Assembly: GCF_900240265.1 (NCBI RefSeq)
Contig: NZ_LT964740.1
Location: 1 to 64,000 of the forward strand
From: Galactobacillus timonensis
GTDB taxonomy: Bacteria > Bacillota_I > Bacilli_A > Erysipelotrichales > Erysipelotrichaceae
Direction of reading: 5' to 3'
DNA length: 64,000 nucleotides
Below, one piece after another: positions 8,465 to 16,879 of this stretch (position 1 is its first letter; every line of letters begins with the position of its first letter). Under the pieces are notes generated by a model. That model had not been told where the DNA came from and did not search any database. It saw only the letters and a program-made list of their open reading frames with translations. The position numbers and the translations under genes were made by a program.

Positions 8465-8889
8465 TCGAATGCCTCATGCAGTAATGAAAGATATTTCTGA
8501 CAGCGTTTCAGCTGTCTTCCGACGGCTCTTGCGGACACATTGACCGTAACCTTCTGACCGCCATCCAGAAGGATTTCCGTGCCCTGCGCAGATTCTCGAC
8601 CGATGCTCAGGACCGTGTTATAGCAGAGCCAGTAGTCGCCAAGCCGGACAAAAATACGGCCGCTGGTTTCGGAAATCAGCACGGGTGGCTTTTCGATCCG
8701 CCGGCCAAGATAATATCGTGCCGCATCCTGTCGGCCAGAGAGTGAGCTGCCGAATTTCAGGCACCAGCCACTGATCAACGCAAGCGCAGTCTCATCTGCT
8801 GGAATGCGTCTTCCGTCGTCTTTAAGAAGCGTGCAGCCCTGCGGTTTTGGTTCGATGGCAAGGATATGAAAGGGATCCTCATTCGTCAT
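8461..8889 (-). CDS. ComK-like competence transcription factor
   Basis: A 142-aa protein resembling ComK, the Bacillus regulator that activates DNA-uptake genes by binding AT-boxes. The core FGSSLSGRQDAARYYLG corresponds to ComK's Y/F-G-S-S-x-x-GR-x-x-x-x-x-x-x-G. It is followed by KPPVLISE, a strand-rich segment, and the terminal QLKRCQKYLSLL. It lacks an obvious long acidic C-terminus. The ATG at 8889 overlaps the end of the upstream 68-aa gene by 11 bases; a much longer reading to 9054 has no signal. It is embedded in an operon with rdgB and membrane proteins. The function in this organism is inferred from family membership. Confidence 0.75.
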   Translation of the reverse strand: MTNEDPFHILAIEPKPQGCTLLKDDGRRIPADETALALISGWCLKFGSSLSGRQDAARYYLGRRIEKPPVLISETSGRIFVRLGDYWLCYNTVLSIGRESAQGTEILLDGGQKVTVNVSARAVGRQLKRCQKYLSLLHEAFE

Positions 8890-9085
8890 AGTCGGGGCTG
8901 CCGGGATTTTCATCGTCCTCCATGTCGCTCTCCATGCTTTCGTAGAGGCGGTAATAGCGGGCTTCTCTCCGCTTCTGTTCCTTTTCACGATGCCGCACGG
9001 ACACCACAAAGAGGATGTAAATAAAATAAACTGCAATCGCTGCGGTAACCGCAAGCGCTAAAAAGTCACCAACTGTTTCTATCAT
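8879..9085 (-). CDS. Small membrane protein, unknown (68 aa)
   Basis: One hydrophobic helix (residues about 5-28, LALAVTAAIAVYFIYILFVV) is followed by a strongly basic stretch (RHREKEQKRRE) and a very acidic tail (about residues 50-68). This suggests an N-out single-pass protein with a charged cytosolic tail. The start at 9085 has GAGGACGG upstream. It sits between DUF1461 and the comK-like gene with short overlaps. I do not recognise a family. Its fixed place before a ComK-like gene makes a link to that protein worth testing. Confidence 0.6.
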   Translation of the reverse strand: MIETVGDFLALAVTAAIAVYFIYILFVVSVRHREKEQKRREARYYRLYESMESDMEDDENPGSPDYDE

Positions 9086-9120
9086 CCGTCCTCGATTATA
9101 CAGAAGCCTGTGGCGCTTGT

Positions 9121-9834
9121 CTAATTGCCCCGCGGTCTGGATCGGGCAGCGTTGTGCACAAGCAGGCGGCGCAGAATCAGCTCCGCCGCGATCTGCAGCA
9201 GAAACCATACGACCAGGGAAAGAACAATGACCTGAAACCAGTATCCTTCCGGGAACATATTGATCATAATCGAGATATTCGGATCCATGAGCCAATAGGT
9301 ATTATTCGGGAAAAGAACAGTATGGATCCTATACCAGAAGGCATCAAAATCCACCAGGGCAAACAGGATGACAGCTATCAGAATACAGCCGTCGCTCAGG
9401 GCGCCGCGATGAAAGCCGGATAGCACCATAGATGTGCGATAGCCGTGTGCTGTGCGTACAAAGGCAGACCCCAGCAGAACAACGCCCGCCAGCAGAAAGG
9501 CAAAGAAAACGGCAGTGGAGCGCTGAAAGAGGACCTTTACATCGGCCATGTGAAGTTCTTCGCTCGGAAGATAGACTTCCTGTGTGTAGCCGTTGACTGC
9601 TTCGTAGACGGTGATGTCGTCGCGCTGGCCGCTCACATAATCGAGCAGTACTTCATAGGCCTCCACTCCGCTGTCAGTGCTCATTCCGGTATCTGCACTG
9701 AGATCGTGAGCTTCATAATAATGCCGGTACAGTGGGCTGCTGAAGAAGAAGGCAATGAGCAGCGCCGCAAGAGCCGCGGCGATTAACAGGCAGGTGCCGA
9801 TCGTGGCCGAAATCTTAGCGCTCTTTGGAATCAA
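9121..9834 (-). CDS. DUF1461 (TIGR01906) integral membrane protein
   Basis: About 237 aa with an N-terminal membrane helix, an extracellular region of about 80 residues, and three further helices. The segment with DFDAFWYRIHTVLF and NTYWLMDP matches the TIGR01906 family of Gram-positive membrane proteins of unknown function. The best start is a TTG at 9834 with GGAGG six bases upstream, inside the 3' end of rdgB. An ATG at 9867 is also in frame but lacks a ribosome site. It belongs to the 11394-7592 operon. Confidence 0.8.
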   Translation of the reverse strand: MIPKSAKISATIGTCLLIAAALAALLIAFFFSSPLYRHYYEAHDLSADTGMSTDSGVEAYEVLLDYVSGQRDDITVYEAVNGYTQEVYLPSEELHMADVKVLFQRSTAVFFAFLLAGVVLLGSAFVRTAHGYRTSMVLSGFHRGALSDGCILIAVILFALVDFDAFWYRIHTVLFPNNTYWLMDPNISIMINMFPEGYWFQVIVLSLVVWFLLQIAAELILRRLLVHNAARSRPRGN

Positions 9835-10408
9835 GATAGGCCTCCAGCTTGCGAAGTGCCTTGCCACGGTGCGAGATGGAGTTCTTTTCTTCCTTGGTCA
9901 TCTCGGCCATCGTCTTATGCAGCGGCGGATAATAGACGATCGGATCGTAGCCGAAGCCGTTGCTGCCTTTGGGTTCCTGGGCAATCTCTGCCTCGACGAT
10001 GTCTTCGAAGACGATCGGTTCCTTGCCAGGCTGTGTCCAGGCGATGGCGCATGTGTAGTGGCAGCCACGGTTGGTGACACCCTTCATCTTTTCGAGAACG
10101 ATGCGGTTCTTTTCGGAATACGGTGTATCGTGACCGAGCCAGCGGGCGCTGTAAACGCCGGGCTTTCCGTCAAAGGCATCGATCGAAAGTCCGGAGTCAT
10201 CCGCCAGGGCGGCGATATGGAACTGATCCGTTACAGCCTGAGCCTTGATAATGGCATTGTCATGGAAGGTGGTGCCGGTTTCTTCGGGTTCCCTGTACCC
10301 GTCGAGGTCCTTGATGGTGCGTATGGTATAGCCGTACGGTTCGAGCATCTCTTTAAATTCGCGGATTTTGCCGGCGTTGCCGCTGGCGATGACGATTTCT
10401 TTATTCAT
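9815..10408 (-). CDS. rdgB: XTP/dITP diphosphatase (RdgB/HAM1)
   Basis: A 197-aa non-canonical purine NTP pyrophosphatase that removes dITP and XTP from the nucleotide pool. The substrate-binding SGNAGK (9-14), acidic ADDSGLSIDAF, PGVYSARW, and C-terminal GSNGFGYDPIVY and SHRGKAL are all intact. Length is standard. It follows the HD gene after two bases and overlaps the TTG start of DUF1461. Confidence 0.94.
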   Translation of the reverse strand: MNKEIVIASGNAGKIREFKEMLEPYGYTIRTIKDLDGYREPEETGTTFHDNAIIKAQAVTDQFHIAALADDSGLSIDAFDGKPGVYSARWLGHDTPYSEKNRIVLEKMKGVTNRGCHYTCAIAWTQPGKEPIVFEDIVEAEIAQEPKGSNGFGYDPIVYYPPLHKTMAEMTKEEKNSISHRGKALRKLEAYLDSKER

Positions 10409-10410
10409 CC

Positions 10411-11394
10411 CTATTCTCCTTTGATGTAATAATCGCAGGTTTCGCTCAGATATTCCTGGAGACGTGCCTCATAGGCCGGCTCGAGTTCACGGATCCTGCC
10501 CTGCCCCTGCACCATCGGATCAATGTAACGGTGCTTGGCATTGATCTTATAATAGCCTTCCTGCGGCTGTCGTGCGCGAAGGATCCGGCTTAGACCTGTG
10601 AAATGATACCACGCGGAACGCAGCGGGCTGTCGATGATCCGCCGGATCGCTTCCTCTTCATTAAGGCTGTAGAAATCATCTTCGCTGAGAATCTCATTCC
10701 GGATCGCCGCCTTCAGCAGGCGGGCTAGATACTCCATCGCATAGCGGTCCGCATCCGATGTATAAACATGCGAACACTGCAGTGAAAGATAGGCAAAGGC
10801 AGCTGCCCTGTCCCGATGGCGAAAAACAAGTTCATCCTGAGTGTCATTGACGATGAGATCATCAAGGAAGCTGCGAACCGTATCAAAACCGGCAAATCCA
10901 TAGTTCAGGATATTGCCGAGCGTATACTCGAGGCGGTCGCAGCTCAGACGCGGTGATGGATTGTCGGCGAGAGGATAGCGGTGATAGTCCGCCACATCTT
11001 CCGTTGAAAGACCGGAACGGCCGAGAATGATCTGCACATCCGGATCCTGCTGAATCATGGCAGCCGTTCTTTCTTCCGTACTTTCCTGAACCATATAATC
11101 GCCATGCAGAAAGTCAACGGAATGGGAAAAGACAGGCGTCGCACAATCATGAAAGAGACAGGCAGTGACAGCTGCCGGTGAAAGCCCGAAGTGCAGCGCC
11201 AGCCGGGCACAGGAAAGGCTGTGCTCTCCCCGCGAATACCAAGAAAGATCCGCAAACAGAGGAAAGGAAGTATAGTTGACGCCGCAGTTCATATCGATGC
11301 CGCAGATCCGCCGCAATAACGGTGTCTGATACAGATCCCAAAGATAAGCGGGAAGCGGCTCAGCATAAAGCCGGTTCTGGGTTTCAATGTCCAT
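10411..11394 (-). CDS. HD-domain phosphohydrolase
   Basis: A 327-aa protein of the HD superfamily. The metal ligands are visible as RGEHSLSCARLA (first His), LFHDCATPVFSH (the HD pair and a following His) and a later CDRLEYTL (Asp). The arrangement resembles the SAMHD1/dGTPase group and YdhJ-like proteins, so a nucleotide substrate is likely but not proven. It begins the operon that includes rdgB, another pool-cleaning enzyme. No Shine-Dalgarno precedes the ATG; a TATACT box ends only six bases before it. Confidence 0.8.
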   Translation of the reverse strand: MDIETQNRLYAEPLPAYLWDLYQTPLLRRICGIDMNCGVNYTSFPLFADLSWYSRGEHSLSCARLALHFGLSPAAVTACLFHDCATPVFSHSVDFLHGDYMVQESTEERTAAMIQQDPDVQIILGRSGLSTEDVADYHRYPLADNPSPRLSCDRLEYTLGNILNYGFAGFDTVRSFLDDLIVNDTQDELVFRHRDRAAAFAYLSLQCSHVYTSDADRYAMEYLARLLKAAIRNEILSEDDFYSLNEEEAIRRIIDSPLRSAWYHFTGLSRILRARQPQEGYYKINAKHRYIDPMVQGQGRIRELEPAYEARLQEYLSETCDYYIKGE

Positions 11395-11400
11395 AGAGAA

Positions 11401-11406
11401 AGTATA
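11401..11406 (-). promoter_or_regulatory. -10 box abutting the HD gene start (leaderless candidate)
   Basis: Minus-strand TATACT, then six bases (TTCTCT), then ATG at 11394. A start site the usual 6-7 nt downstream would fall on the start codon. No clear -35 at 16-18 nt. Confidence 0.45.
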
Positions 11407-11438
11407 CTTCCGAAATCCCGGTATTCCCGTTCAACATC

Positions 11439-11470
11439 AAAAAACCACCCGCCGTATTTCCGGTGAGTGG
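11439..11470 (-). terminator. Terminator of tRNA-Gln
   Basis: Minus-strand CCACTCACCG, loop GAAATA, CGGCGGGTGG, then six T. One mismatch in a 10-bp stem. Confidence 0.75.
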
Positions 11471-11484
11471 CTGTCGATTCAACA

Positions 11485-11560
11485 TGGCTGGGATAGAGAG
11501 ATTCGAACTCCCGAAATGACTGGTTCAGAGCCAGTTGCCTTACCGCTTGGCTATATCCCA
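11485..11560 (-). tRNA. tRNA-Gln (anticodon CTG), CCA encoded
   Basis: Acceptor stem TGGGATA / TATCCCA, anticodon arm ACTGG-CTCTGAA-CCAGT, a T-arm containing GTTCGAATC, discriminator G and encoded CCA. It reads CAG codons. It lies between gltX and the HD-gene operon and has its own terminator. No glutaminyl-tRNA synthetase is in view; in most Firmicutes GltX also charges tRNA-Gln. Confidence 0.95.
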
Positions 11561-11724
11561 ATGCGCAGATATTATTCTACCGCAACGTTTTTCTTTTGCA
11601 AGCGTATTTTATCTGATTCCGCGACAATTCGTGCCGGATTTTGCTTGAATCACAATACGGGAGCGTTCCGTTTCTTTTCCCTTTGCGGTAAAATTAGGGC
11701 CGTAAATCAAAGGAGTTTTTTAGT

Positions 11725-13188
11725 ATGGCTATTCGAACACGCTTTGCCCCGAGTCCTACGGGGTATATGCATATCGGCAATCTGCGGACGGCTCTGTGGG
11801 CTTATCTGATTGCCAAGAAGGACCCGGAAGGAAAATTCATTCTGCGAATTGAGGATACGGACCAGAACCGCCTTGTCGAAGGTGCGACGGACATCATCTA
11901 TCAGACACTTGCACAGTGCGACCTGAAACATGATGAGGGCCCGGATGTAGGCGGCCCCTATGGCCCCTATGTGCAGTCGGAGCGGGTCAAGAGCGGCATC
12001 TATATGAAGTATGCCAGGGAGCTGATCCGCATGGGTGGTGCCCACTACTGCTTCTGTGATGAGGATATGATCAATGCGCAGCGCGAAGTTCAGGAAGCCC
12101 GCGGCGAAAGCTTCAAGTACGATGATCCGTGCAAGAAGCTGACGATTGAGGAGGCTGAAGCACGCATTGCCAATGGCGAGAAGTTTGTCATTCGTCAGAC
12201 GATTCCGGAAACCGGTACAACGTCGTTTGATGATGAAGTATTCGGTCACATCACTGTCGACAATGAGACGCTGGATGAACAGATCCTGATCAAGAGTGAT
12301 GGTTTCCCTACCTACAACTTTGCCAATGTCATTGATGACCATTTCATGGACATTACCGATGTTGTCCGCGGCATGGAGTATCTCTCCTCGACGCCGAAGT
12401 ATACGCTGATGTACAACGCCTTCGGATGGAAGGAGCCGCGCTACATCCACTGCCCGCCGGTCATGAAGGATGAGCACAACAAGCTGAGCAAGCGCAATGG
12501 CGATGCGTCATTCCAGGATCTGGTTGCCAAGGGCTATCTGCCTCAGGCGATTCTCAATTACATTGCAATGCTCGGCTGGTCGCCGGAAGACAACAAGGAA
12601 ATCTTTACGCTTGATGAACTTGTGCAGGCCTTCAATGTGAAGCACATCGGCCAGTCCGGTGCGATCTTTGATCCGATGAAGCTCAAGAGCATCAACGGTA
12701 TCTGGCTGCGCAATATGGATCTGGATTCGTATTACGAACTTGTGAAGCCTTATATTGATCAGGCCGTTAAGGGTGACTTCGATAAGAAGGCCATTGCAAA
12801 GGTTGTTCAGCAGCGTGCCGATACGCTTGTTGAAATTCCGGAAATGCTCGACTTCTTCGACACCTTCCCTGCCTATGATTCTTCTCTCTATGTAAACAAG
12901 AAGATGAAGACTGATGAGGCCATTGCCCTGGAATCCCTGAAGGCAGGGCGCGATGTTCTGGCAGGCTGCGATGACTGGTCTGAGGAACATCTTCATTCTG
13001 TACTGATGGAACTTCCTGCAAAGCTGGGGCGCAAGAACGGACAGGTTCTCTTCCCTCTTCGCCTGGCGATTACGGGCAAGCAGTTCACTCCGGGCGGAGC
13101 GATTGAGATTGCCGCAATTCTTGGCAAGGATGAGACGCTGCGTCGTCTGGATCTCTCCATTGCACAGCTTGAAAATAAAGCAGCGTAA
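11725..13188 (+). CDS. gltX: Glutamyl-tRNA synthetase
   Basis: A 487-aa class Ib synthetase that attaches glutamate to tRNA-Glu (and in many Firmicutes to tRNA-Gln for transamidation). The HIGH motif is HIGN at 16-19 and the KMSKS equivalent is KLSKR at about 253-257. AAAGGAG lies upstream of the ATG. It is one of few plus-strand genes here, is flanked by tRNA-Gln, and ends in a strong terminator. Confidence 0.97.
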   Translation: MAIRTRFAPSPTGYMHIGNLRTALWAYLIAKKDPEGKFILRIEDTDQNRLVEGATDIIYQTLAQCDLKHDEGPDVGGPYGPYVQSERVKSGIYMKYARELIRMGGAHYCFCDEDMINAQREVQEARGESFKYDDPCKKLTIEEAEARIANGEKFVIRQTIPETGTTSFDDEVFGHITVDNETLDEQILIKSDGFPTYNFANVIDDHFMDITDVVRGMEYLSSTPKYTLMYNAFGWKEPRYIHCPPVMKDEHNKLSKRNGDASFQDLVAKGYLPQAILNYIAMLGWSPEDNKEIFTLDELVQAFNVKHIGQSGAIFDPMKLKSINGIWLRNMDLDSYYELVKPYIDQAVKGDFDKKAIAKVVQQRADTLVEIPEMLDFFDTFPAYDSSLYVNKKMKTDEAIALESLKAGRDVLAGCDDWSEEHLHSVLMELPAKLGRKNGQVLFPLRLAITGKQFTPGGAIEIAAILGKDETLRRLDLSIAQLENKAA

Positions 13189-13217
13189 AGAAACTCCGCA
13201 GCTGTATCCACAAAATG

Positions 13218-13264
13218 AAATCTCAGGATAGCGCAAAGTCTAATTCGCCTCCTGAGATTTTTTA
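13218..13264 (+). terminator. Terminator of gltX
   Basis: AAATCTCAGGA (13218-13228) pairs perfectly with TCCTGAGATTT (13250-13260), followed by a T-run. The convergent ABC gene ends three bases away, so it may serve both strands. Confidence 0.85.
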
Positions 13265-13266
13265 AA

Positions 13267-14925
13267 TCATCCGCTGACTCTGACCAGAGTTCCGTCTTTG
13301 ATCTTCAATACCGTGTCATACGCCCTTCTGTCTTCTTCGCTGATCTTATGAGAGACCGAAATGACGATATCGCACTGAATGCTGGCAATTATCTGTTCCA
13401 CGATCCGGGTATTCACCGGATCCAGGGAAGCCGATATTTCATCGAGCAGATAAACTTTTTTTTCGCGGTACAATCCTCTGGCCAGCGATATTCTTTGTTT
13501 TTCGCCGCCGGAAAGCGTAGCTTTGAGCCTGCCGGTTTCTGTATCCTTTTCCATCAGATAAGTAATGTGCAGCTGATCCGTAATCCGGGCCAGCTTTTCT
13601 TCTTCCGTCTTTGCATAGAAACAGATGTTTTCCTTCGCCGAGGCATCAAAGATATACGGCGTCTGCTCAATGTACTGAACATAGCGGGAAACAACATCCC
13701 GGTTCAGGGTGCGGATGTCAGTATCATTGATCAGGACACGTCCCGTATATCTGTCTTCGGCCATCGAAAGAATCCTCAGCAGCGTCGTTTTCCCGCTTCC
13801 GGAAGCACCTTCCAGTAAATACCGGTTCCCGGCTGTAAATTCATAATTCACATTGTCCAAGATGCAGTCGCTGCCGATGGTGAATGTCACGTTTTCCAGC
13901 CGGATGGAGTGGATCTTTTCAAAGCCCGGATCCATAGCGTCCGGCTCCGTTTCTTCGGCCAGATAGCGCTTCTGCAGCTTGTGCAGCACGGCTCTGGCGC
14001 CAAGGAGTCTGGAAATGTAATCCGAAATCTGATGAAGCGGAGTCGCCAGCGTATTGGTTAACTGGACAATAGCAACCATGTTCCCGTAGGAGATGGCATG
14101 AATCATAACCAGGTACGAGCCGAAGATGAAGCCCGCTGTCCCAAGCAGCGTAACTAACAGGTGCATCACTTCTTCCAGGCGGCTGCTGACAGTTTCAAAG
14201 CTCTCATTTTCCTGACAAAGATCCGCAGACAGATCCGTTGCCTTCTGAAGCATCGCTCCGGCTGCGCCATAACTTTTAGCCACATCAAAGCCGGAAAAAT
14301 GATCTTCCAACGTGTTCATGAATTCCGCATTCTTTGCGGTAATATCCATCTGTTTTTTCTCGATGACCTTTTTCATCAGCGCCGGAAGAACCAGCACAAG
14401 AATGACAATGCCATAAATCACGAGAGTGACCGCCACATTCAGGCGGAACAATAAAATGGATGAAAGAACGATAGACACCAGACTGGAAAGAATGGAAGGA
14501 AGAATATCGCACAGGTTCTGTTTCACGGTCTGCAGATCATTGGTCAGAATGGAGATTTCTTCGGCCGGCTTCGGGATCCCCTTTCTTGCATAGTCATAGG
14601 CAAGAAACTGATCACGCATATATTGAACGGTACGGTTGGAATACCGGCTCAGCAGCCTCTTATAGAAATACGAAAGCAGCCTGACCGCCGCCACATAAAG
14701 AACGGACATCAGCGCAAATTTCAGATACACCTCACGATCATTAGCAGCGATACTGTCGACAAGACGCGACATCATCATCGCAAAATAAACCCAGAGAACC
14801 GTGGAAGCGACGCTGAAAAGCGAAGAAAGAAGCAGCTGCCATTTATATTTGAAAAGCCATTTTTGCGTGGTTTCCATACGTGTTTCCTGTTGATCCATAC
14901 TGAGATAATGATGCGCCTTACACAT
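13267..14925 (-). CDS. ABC exporter, fused membrane and ATPase domains
   Basis: A 552-aa half-transporter. Residues about 20-300 form a type IV (exporter) six-helix membrane domain. The nucleotide-binding domain has Walker A GASGSGKTT, the signature LSGGEKQRISLARGL, Walker B VYLLDEISASLDP and the H-loop VSHK. It should act as a homodimer, or with a partner not in this window. Candidate starts are 14925 and 14877 (the latter with CAGGAAAC upstream), so the first 16 residues are uncertain. The substrate cannot be told from sequence; the organisation resembles peptide or drug exporters. Confidence 0.88.
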   Translation of the reverse strand: MCKAHHYLSMDQQETRMETTQKWLFKYKWQLLLSSLFSVASTVLWVYFAMMMSRLVDSIAANDREVYLKFALMSVLYVAAVRLLSYFYKRLLSRYSNRTVQYMRDQFLAYDYARKGIPKPAEEISILTNDLQTVKQNLCDILPSILSSLVSIVLSSILLFRLNVAVTLVIYGIVILVLVLPALMKKVIEKKQMDITAKNAEFMNTLEDHFSGFDVAKSYGAAGAMLQKATDLSADLCQENESFETVSSRLEEVMHLLVTLLGTAGFIFGSYLVMIHAISYGNMVAIVQLTNTLATPLHQISDYISRLLGARAVLHKLQKRYLAEETEPDAMDPGFEKIHSIRLENVTFTIGSDCILDNVNYEFTAGNRYLLEGASGSGKTTLLRILSMAEDRYTGRVLINDTDIRTLNRDVVSRYVQYIEQTPYIFDASAKENICFYAKTEEEKLARITDQLHITYLMEKDTETGRLKATLSGGEKQRISLARGLYREKKVYLLDEISASLDPVNTRIVEQIIASIQCDIVISVSHKISEEDRRAYDTVLKIKDGTLVRVSG

Positions 14926-15028
14926 CCATCTCTATGCTTTGTATGTATTGTACAGGATTTGCCGAAAAATATTATCACTGTCCGAACGAAAGACGGACCA
15001 AGACAGATAGAAACAAAAATTTGATAAC

Positions 15029-15139
15029 TTAAATCAAGCCTTTTTTGGAGATTTCTTCGATAAATTCATAAGCTTCAGAATTTTTCTGATCGGGCACCAC
15101 GAAAAGAGGAGACAGGCTCCCCGGTTTTGAAAATTTGTT
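15029..15139 (-). pseudogene. 3' tail of a gene truncated at the IS110 element
   Basis: A reading frame of about 35 codons ends at TAA (15029-15031), with protein-like composition: PLFVVPDQKNSEAYEF then IEEISKKGLI. It has no start codon or ribosome site and runs into the end of the IS110 element. It is best explained as the C-terminus of a gene whose front was cut off by the insertion or later loss. The gene family is not recognisable from this length. Confidence 0.5.
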
Positions 15140-15150
15140 CTATAATCTGC

Positions 15151-16368
15151 TCAGGAACGGAAAGTTGAGCCGTTCTTCATAAGCGAATAAATTACTACCA
15201 ATAGTTTATCCGCCGCAGCGATATTGGCAGCTTTGGGCTTTAATGGAGATGCAGCCTGCTGCCTTTTCTTTTGGTTGAACTGATAAATAGAATCTCCCTT
15301 TTTCAGTCTGTAGTTGCACGTGACTGCCAGATAAAGAAGACACCTCAGATGTCTGTTCCCTTTCTTGGATATAGCCAGGTGGGTTCCATCCTTCTCACCT
15401 GACTGATTGATCTTCGGATTCAGTCCTGCATATGCTACGATGCCCCGTGCATTTCTGAAACGTGTGACATCGCCGATTTCCGCGATGATCCGTGCCGCGA
15501 TGTTCCTGCCAATTCCAGGAATACTGAGCAGAATCGCAAAGGAAGGAAGCTTACTGGCATCTTCGATCAGTTCCTCAAGGTATGTATTGCAGAGCTCCAT
15601 CTGCTCCATGAGTTCATTGATCATCTGAGGAAACTGCTGTACTTCCACACTGTCCGCATCCACGCCGGAATAACATTCCTCTGCACACTGATACATCTTG
15701 TGAACGATATTTTCAGTGAAGCCTTTCTTATGACCTGCGGGCTTCCGGATCGCTTTCACAATGGTTTCCTCCCTGTGCCTGAGAAGTAATGATGGATGCG
15801 GATATTTCTTCAGCACCTCCATCGGAACCGAATCGTAAAGGCTTGCATGCCCTTTGAAGCACTTATCCATGCGCGGATAGATCACATCCAGCATTGCCCG
15901 GAACGTGCATTTCCGCTGACGCAGGATCTTCAATTCGCTCTCATACATGCGATTCTTTGCCCGCAGACGTGCATATGTATCCGATTCATTCTGGTGGCAC
16001 TGGAGATGTTCTTCCTGGTAATACACTTTGGCGATATGGGCACAATCCGCATTGTCTGTCTTATTGCCATGAAGGTTCGTCTTCCGATAAGCTGCAGACA
16101 GCAGTGGCGGAACGACAATGTAAGGATTTCCTATATCATCAAGATACTTCTGGAGACAGCGATGGTAGACGCCGGTCGCCTCGAATACTACCGGGACTGT
16201 ATCAGCTTCGCTCTTCTCCTTCACCATCTCAATGGTTTCAGACAATGCTTCAAAGCCATCTTTCGTATCGTTCAGCACTTTCGGCTTCCGCAGGGAATGG
16301 CCTGCTGTCAGCCACGGCTGATAGTGGCAGTTGCCTTTTGAGACATCTACCGTGATAATTGGTCCGTC
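15151..16368 (-). CDS. IS110-family DEDD recombinase
   Basis: 405 aa. The RuvC-like N-terminal domain shows D9 (IITVDVSKG), E64 (VFEATGVYH) and D106/D109 (KTDNADCAHIA). The C-terminal Tnp20 domain shows SIPGIGRNIAARIIAEIGD and AGLNPKINQSGEKDG, whose conserved serine is the second catalytic site in characterised members. All motifs are intact, so the enzyme may be active. The start at 16368 has GAGGAGGC upstream; a reading extended to 16479 runs into the structured 5' region. Members of the family are guided by a bridge RNA from the element's non-coding end. Confidence 0.92.
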   Translation of the reverse strand, partial: DGPIITVDVSKGNCHYQPWLTAGHSLRKPKVLNDTKDGFEALSETIEMVKEKSEADTVPVVFEATGVYHRCLQKYLDDIGNPYIVVPPLLSAAYRKTNLHGNKTDNADCAHIAKVYYQEEHLQCHQNESDTYARLRAKNRMYESELKILRQRKCTFRAMLDVIYPRMDKCFKGHASLYDSVPMEVLKKYPHPSLLLRHREETIVKAIRKPAGHKKGFTENIVHKMYQCAEECYSGVDADSVEVQQFPQMINELMEQMELCNTYLEELIEDASKLPSFAILLSIPGIGRNIAARIIAEIGDVTRFRNARGIVAYAGLNPKINQSGEKDGTHLAISKKGNRHLRCLLYLAVTCNYRLKKGDSIYQFNQKKRQQAASPLKPKAANIAAADKLLVVIYSLMKNGSTFRS

Positions 16369-16680
16369 CATAAAAGAGCCTCCTCTGGCATAAATGTCTG
16401 CGGTAAAGCTTCCCTGAACCTTTGCGATAGCTGATTTTTCTGGATTAGATACGGCATGCCTGAATACTTCCGGCTGCACATTTTGATTAAGCTGGCTATA
16501 TCACAAAAGGGAAGCAGGACGTTTTTTGTTACTGGCTTATCGTTCGATAGCTTAAAAAAAGCGGCGTCCTTACTTTTACCCAGACCTTTCCGGTATATGC
16601 CTATACGCAGGAAAGGCCAGGAATACATCCAGGTAATCCTGACCTTACCATTGTAGATTCATATGCTCATGACAGCTCAA
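16369..16680 (-). ncRNA. Candidate bridge RNA region of the IS110 element
   Basis: About 300 bases upstream of the recombinase with two strong nested hairpins. In the first, 16516-16527 (AGGACG plus six T) pairs with 16554-16570 (A-run plus CGTCCT) and encloses GCTTATCG / CGATAGC (16535-16551). In the second, CCTTTCC (16585-16591) pairs with GGAAAGG (16610-16616) around GTATA / TATAC. In the IS110 group the bridge RNA is made from this 5' non-coding end and carries target- and donor-binding loops. Its presence here is inferred from position and structure. Confidence 0.55.
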
Positions 16681-16711
16681 TCAGGACTGGATTCTTCCTG
16701 ATTTCATAATA

Positions 16712-16740
16712 GAAAGAAAAAGCAGGCCTTTCGGCCTGCG
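16712..16740 (-). terminator. Terminator of tRNA-Glu
   Basis: Minus-strand GCAGGCC-GAAA-GGCCTGC, a perfect 7-bp stem with a tetraloop, followed by TTTTTCTTTC. Confidence 0.92.
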
Positions 16741-16750
16741 GAATGTGCAA

Positions 16751-16828
16751 TGGTGACGAGTACGGGATTCGGACCCGTGAAATGCTGCCTTGAGAGGGCA
16801 GTGTGTTAAGCCGCTTCACCAACTCGCC
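16751..16828 (-). tRNA. tRNA-Glu (anticodon CTC), CCA encoded
   Basis: Acceptor GGCGAGT / ACTCGTC (one G-U), anticodon arm CTGCC-CTCTCAA-GGCAG, T-arm ACGGG-TCCGAAT-CCCGT, discriminator A and encoded CCA. It reads GAG. It lies 51 bases downstream of rplT with no terminator between, so read-through from the infC operon is possible. Confidence 0.93.
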
Positions 16829-16833
16829 AGTCA

Positions 16834-16861
16834 GAACGTGTTCTTATCGAACGCGTTCTTA
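16834..16861. repeat. Tandem near-palindromic 13-mers upstream of tRNA-Glu
   Basis: GAACGTGTTCTTA (16834-16846) and GAACGCGTTCTTA (16849-16861) differ at one base. The second contains the perfect 10-bp palindrome GAACGCGTTC. They fill the gap between rplT and the tRNA gene, where a processing signal or promoter would be expected. Confidence 0.5.
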
Positions 16862-16879
16862 ATAATACCCGATATTTAA

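Larger units (their letters stand above)
15135..16690 (-). mobile_element. IS110-family insertion sequence (ends approximate)
   Basis: It contains an intact DEDD transposase and about 300 bases of hairpin-rich non-coding sequence upstream of it. IS110 elements lack long terminal repeats, so the ends cannot be fixed from one copy. They are placed by the truncated gene tail on one side and the tRNA-Glu terminator (16712-16740) on the other. Confidence 0.75.

Noticed and set aside
16369..16479. N-terminal extension of the IS110 recombinase
   Set aside because: The extended reading has no ribosome site and overlaps structured non-coding sequence; the start at 16368 gives the canonical length.
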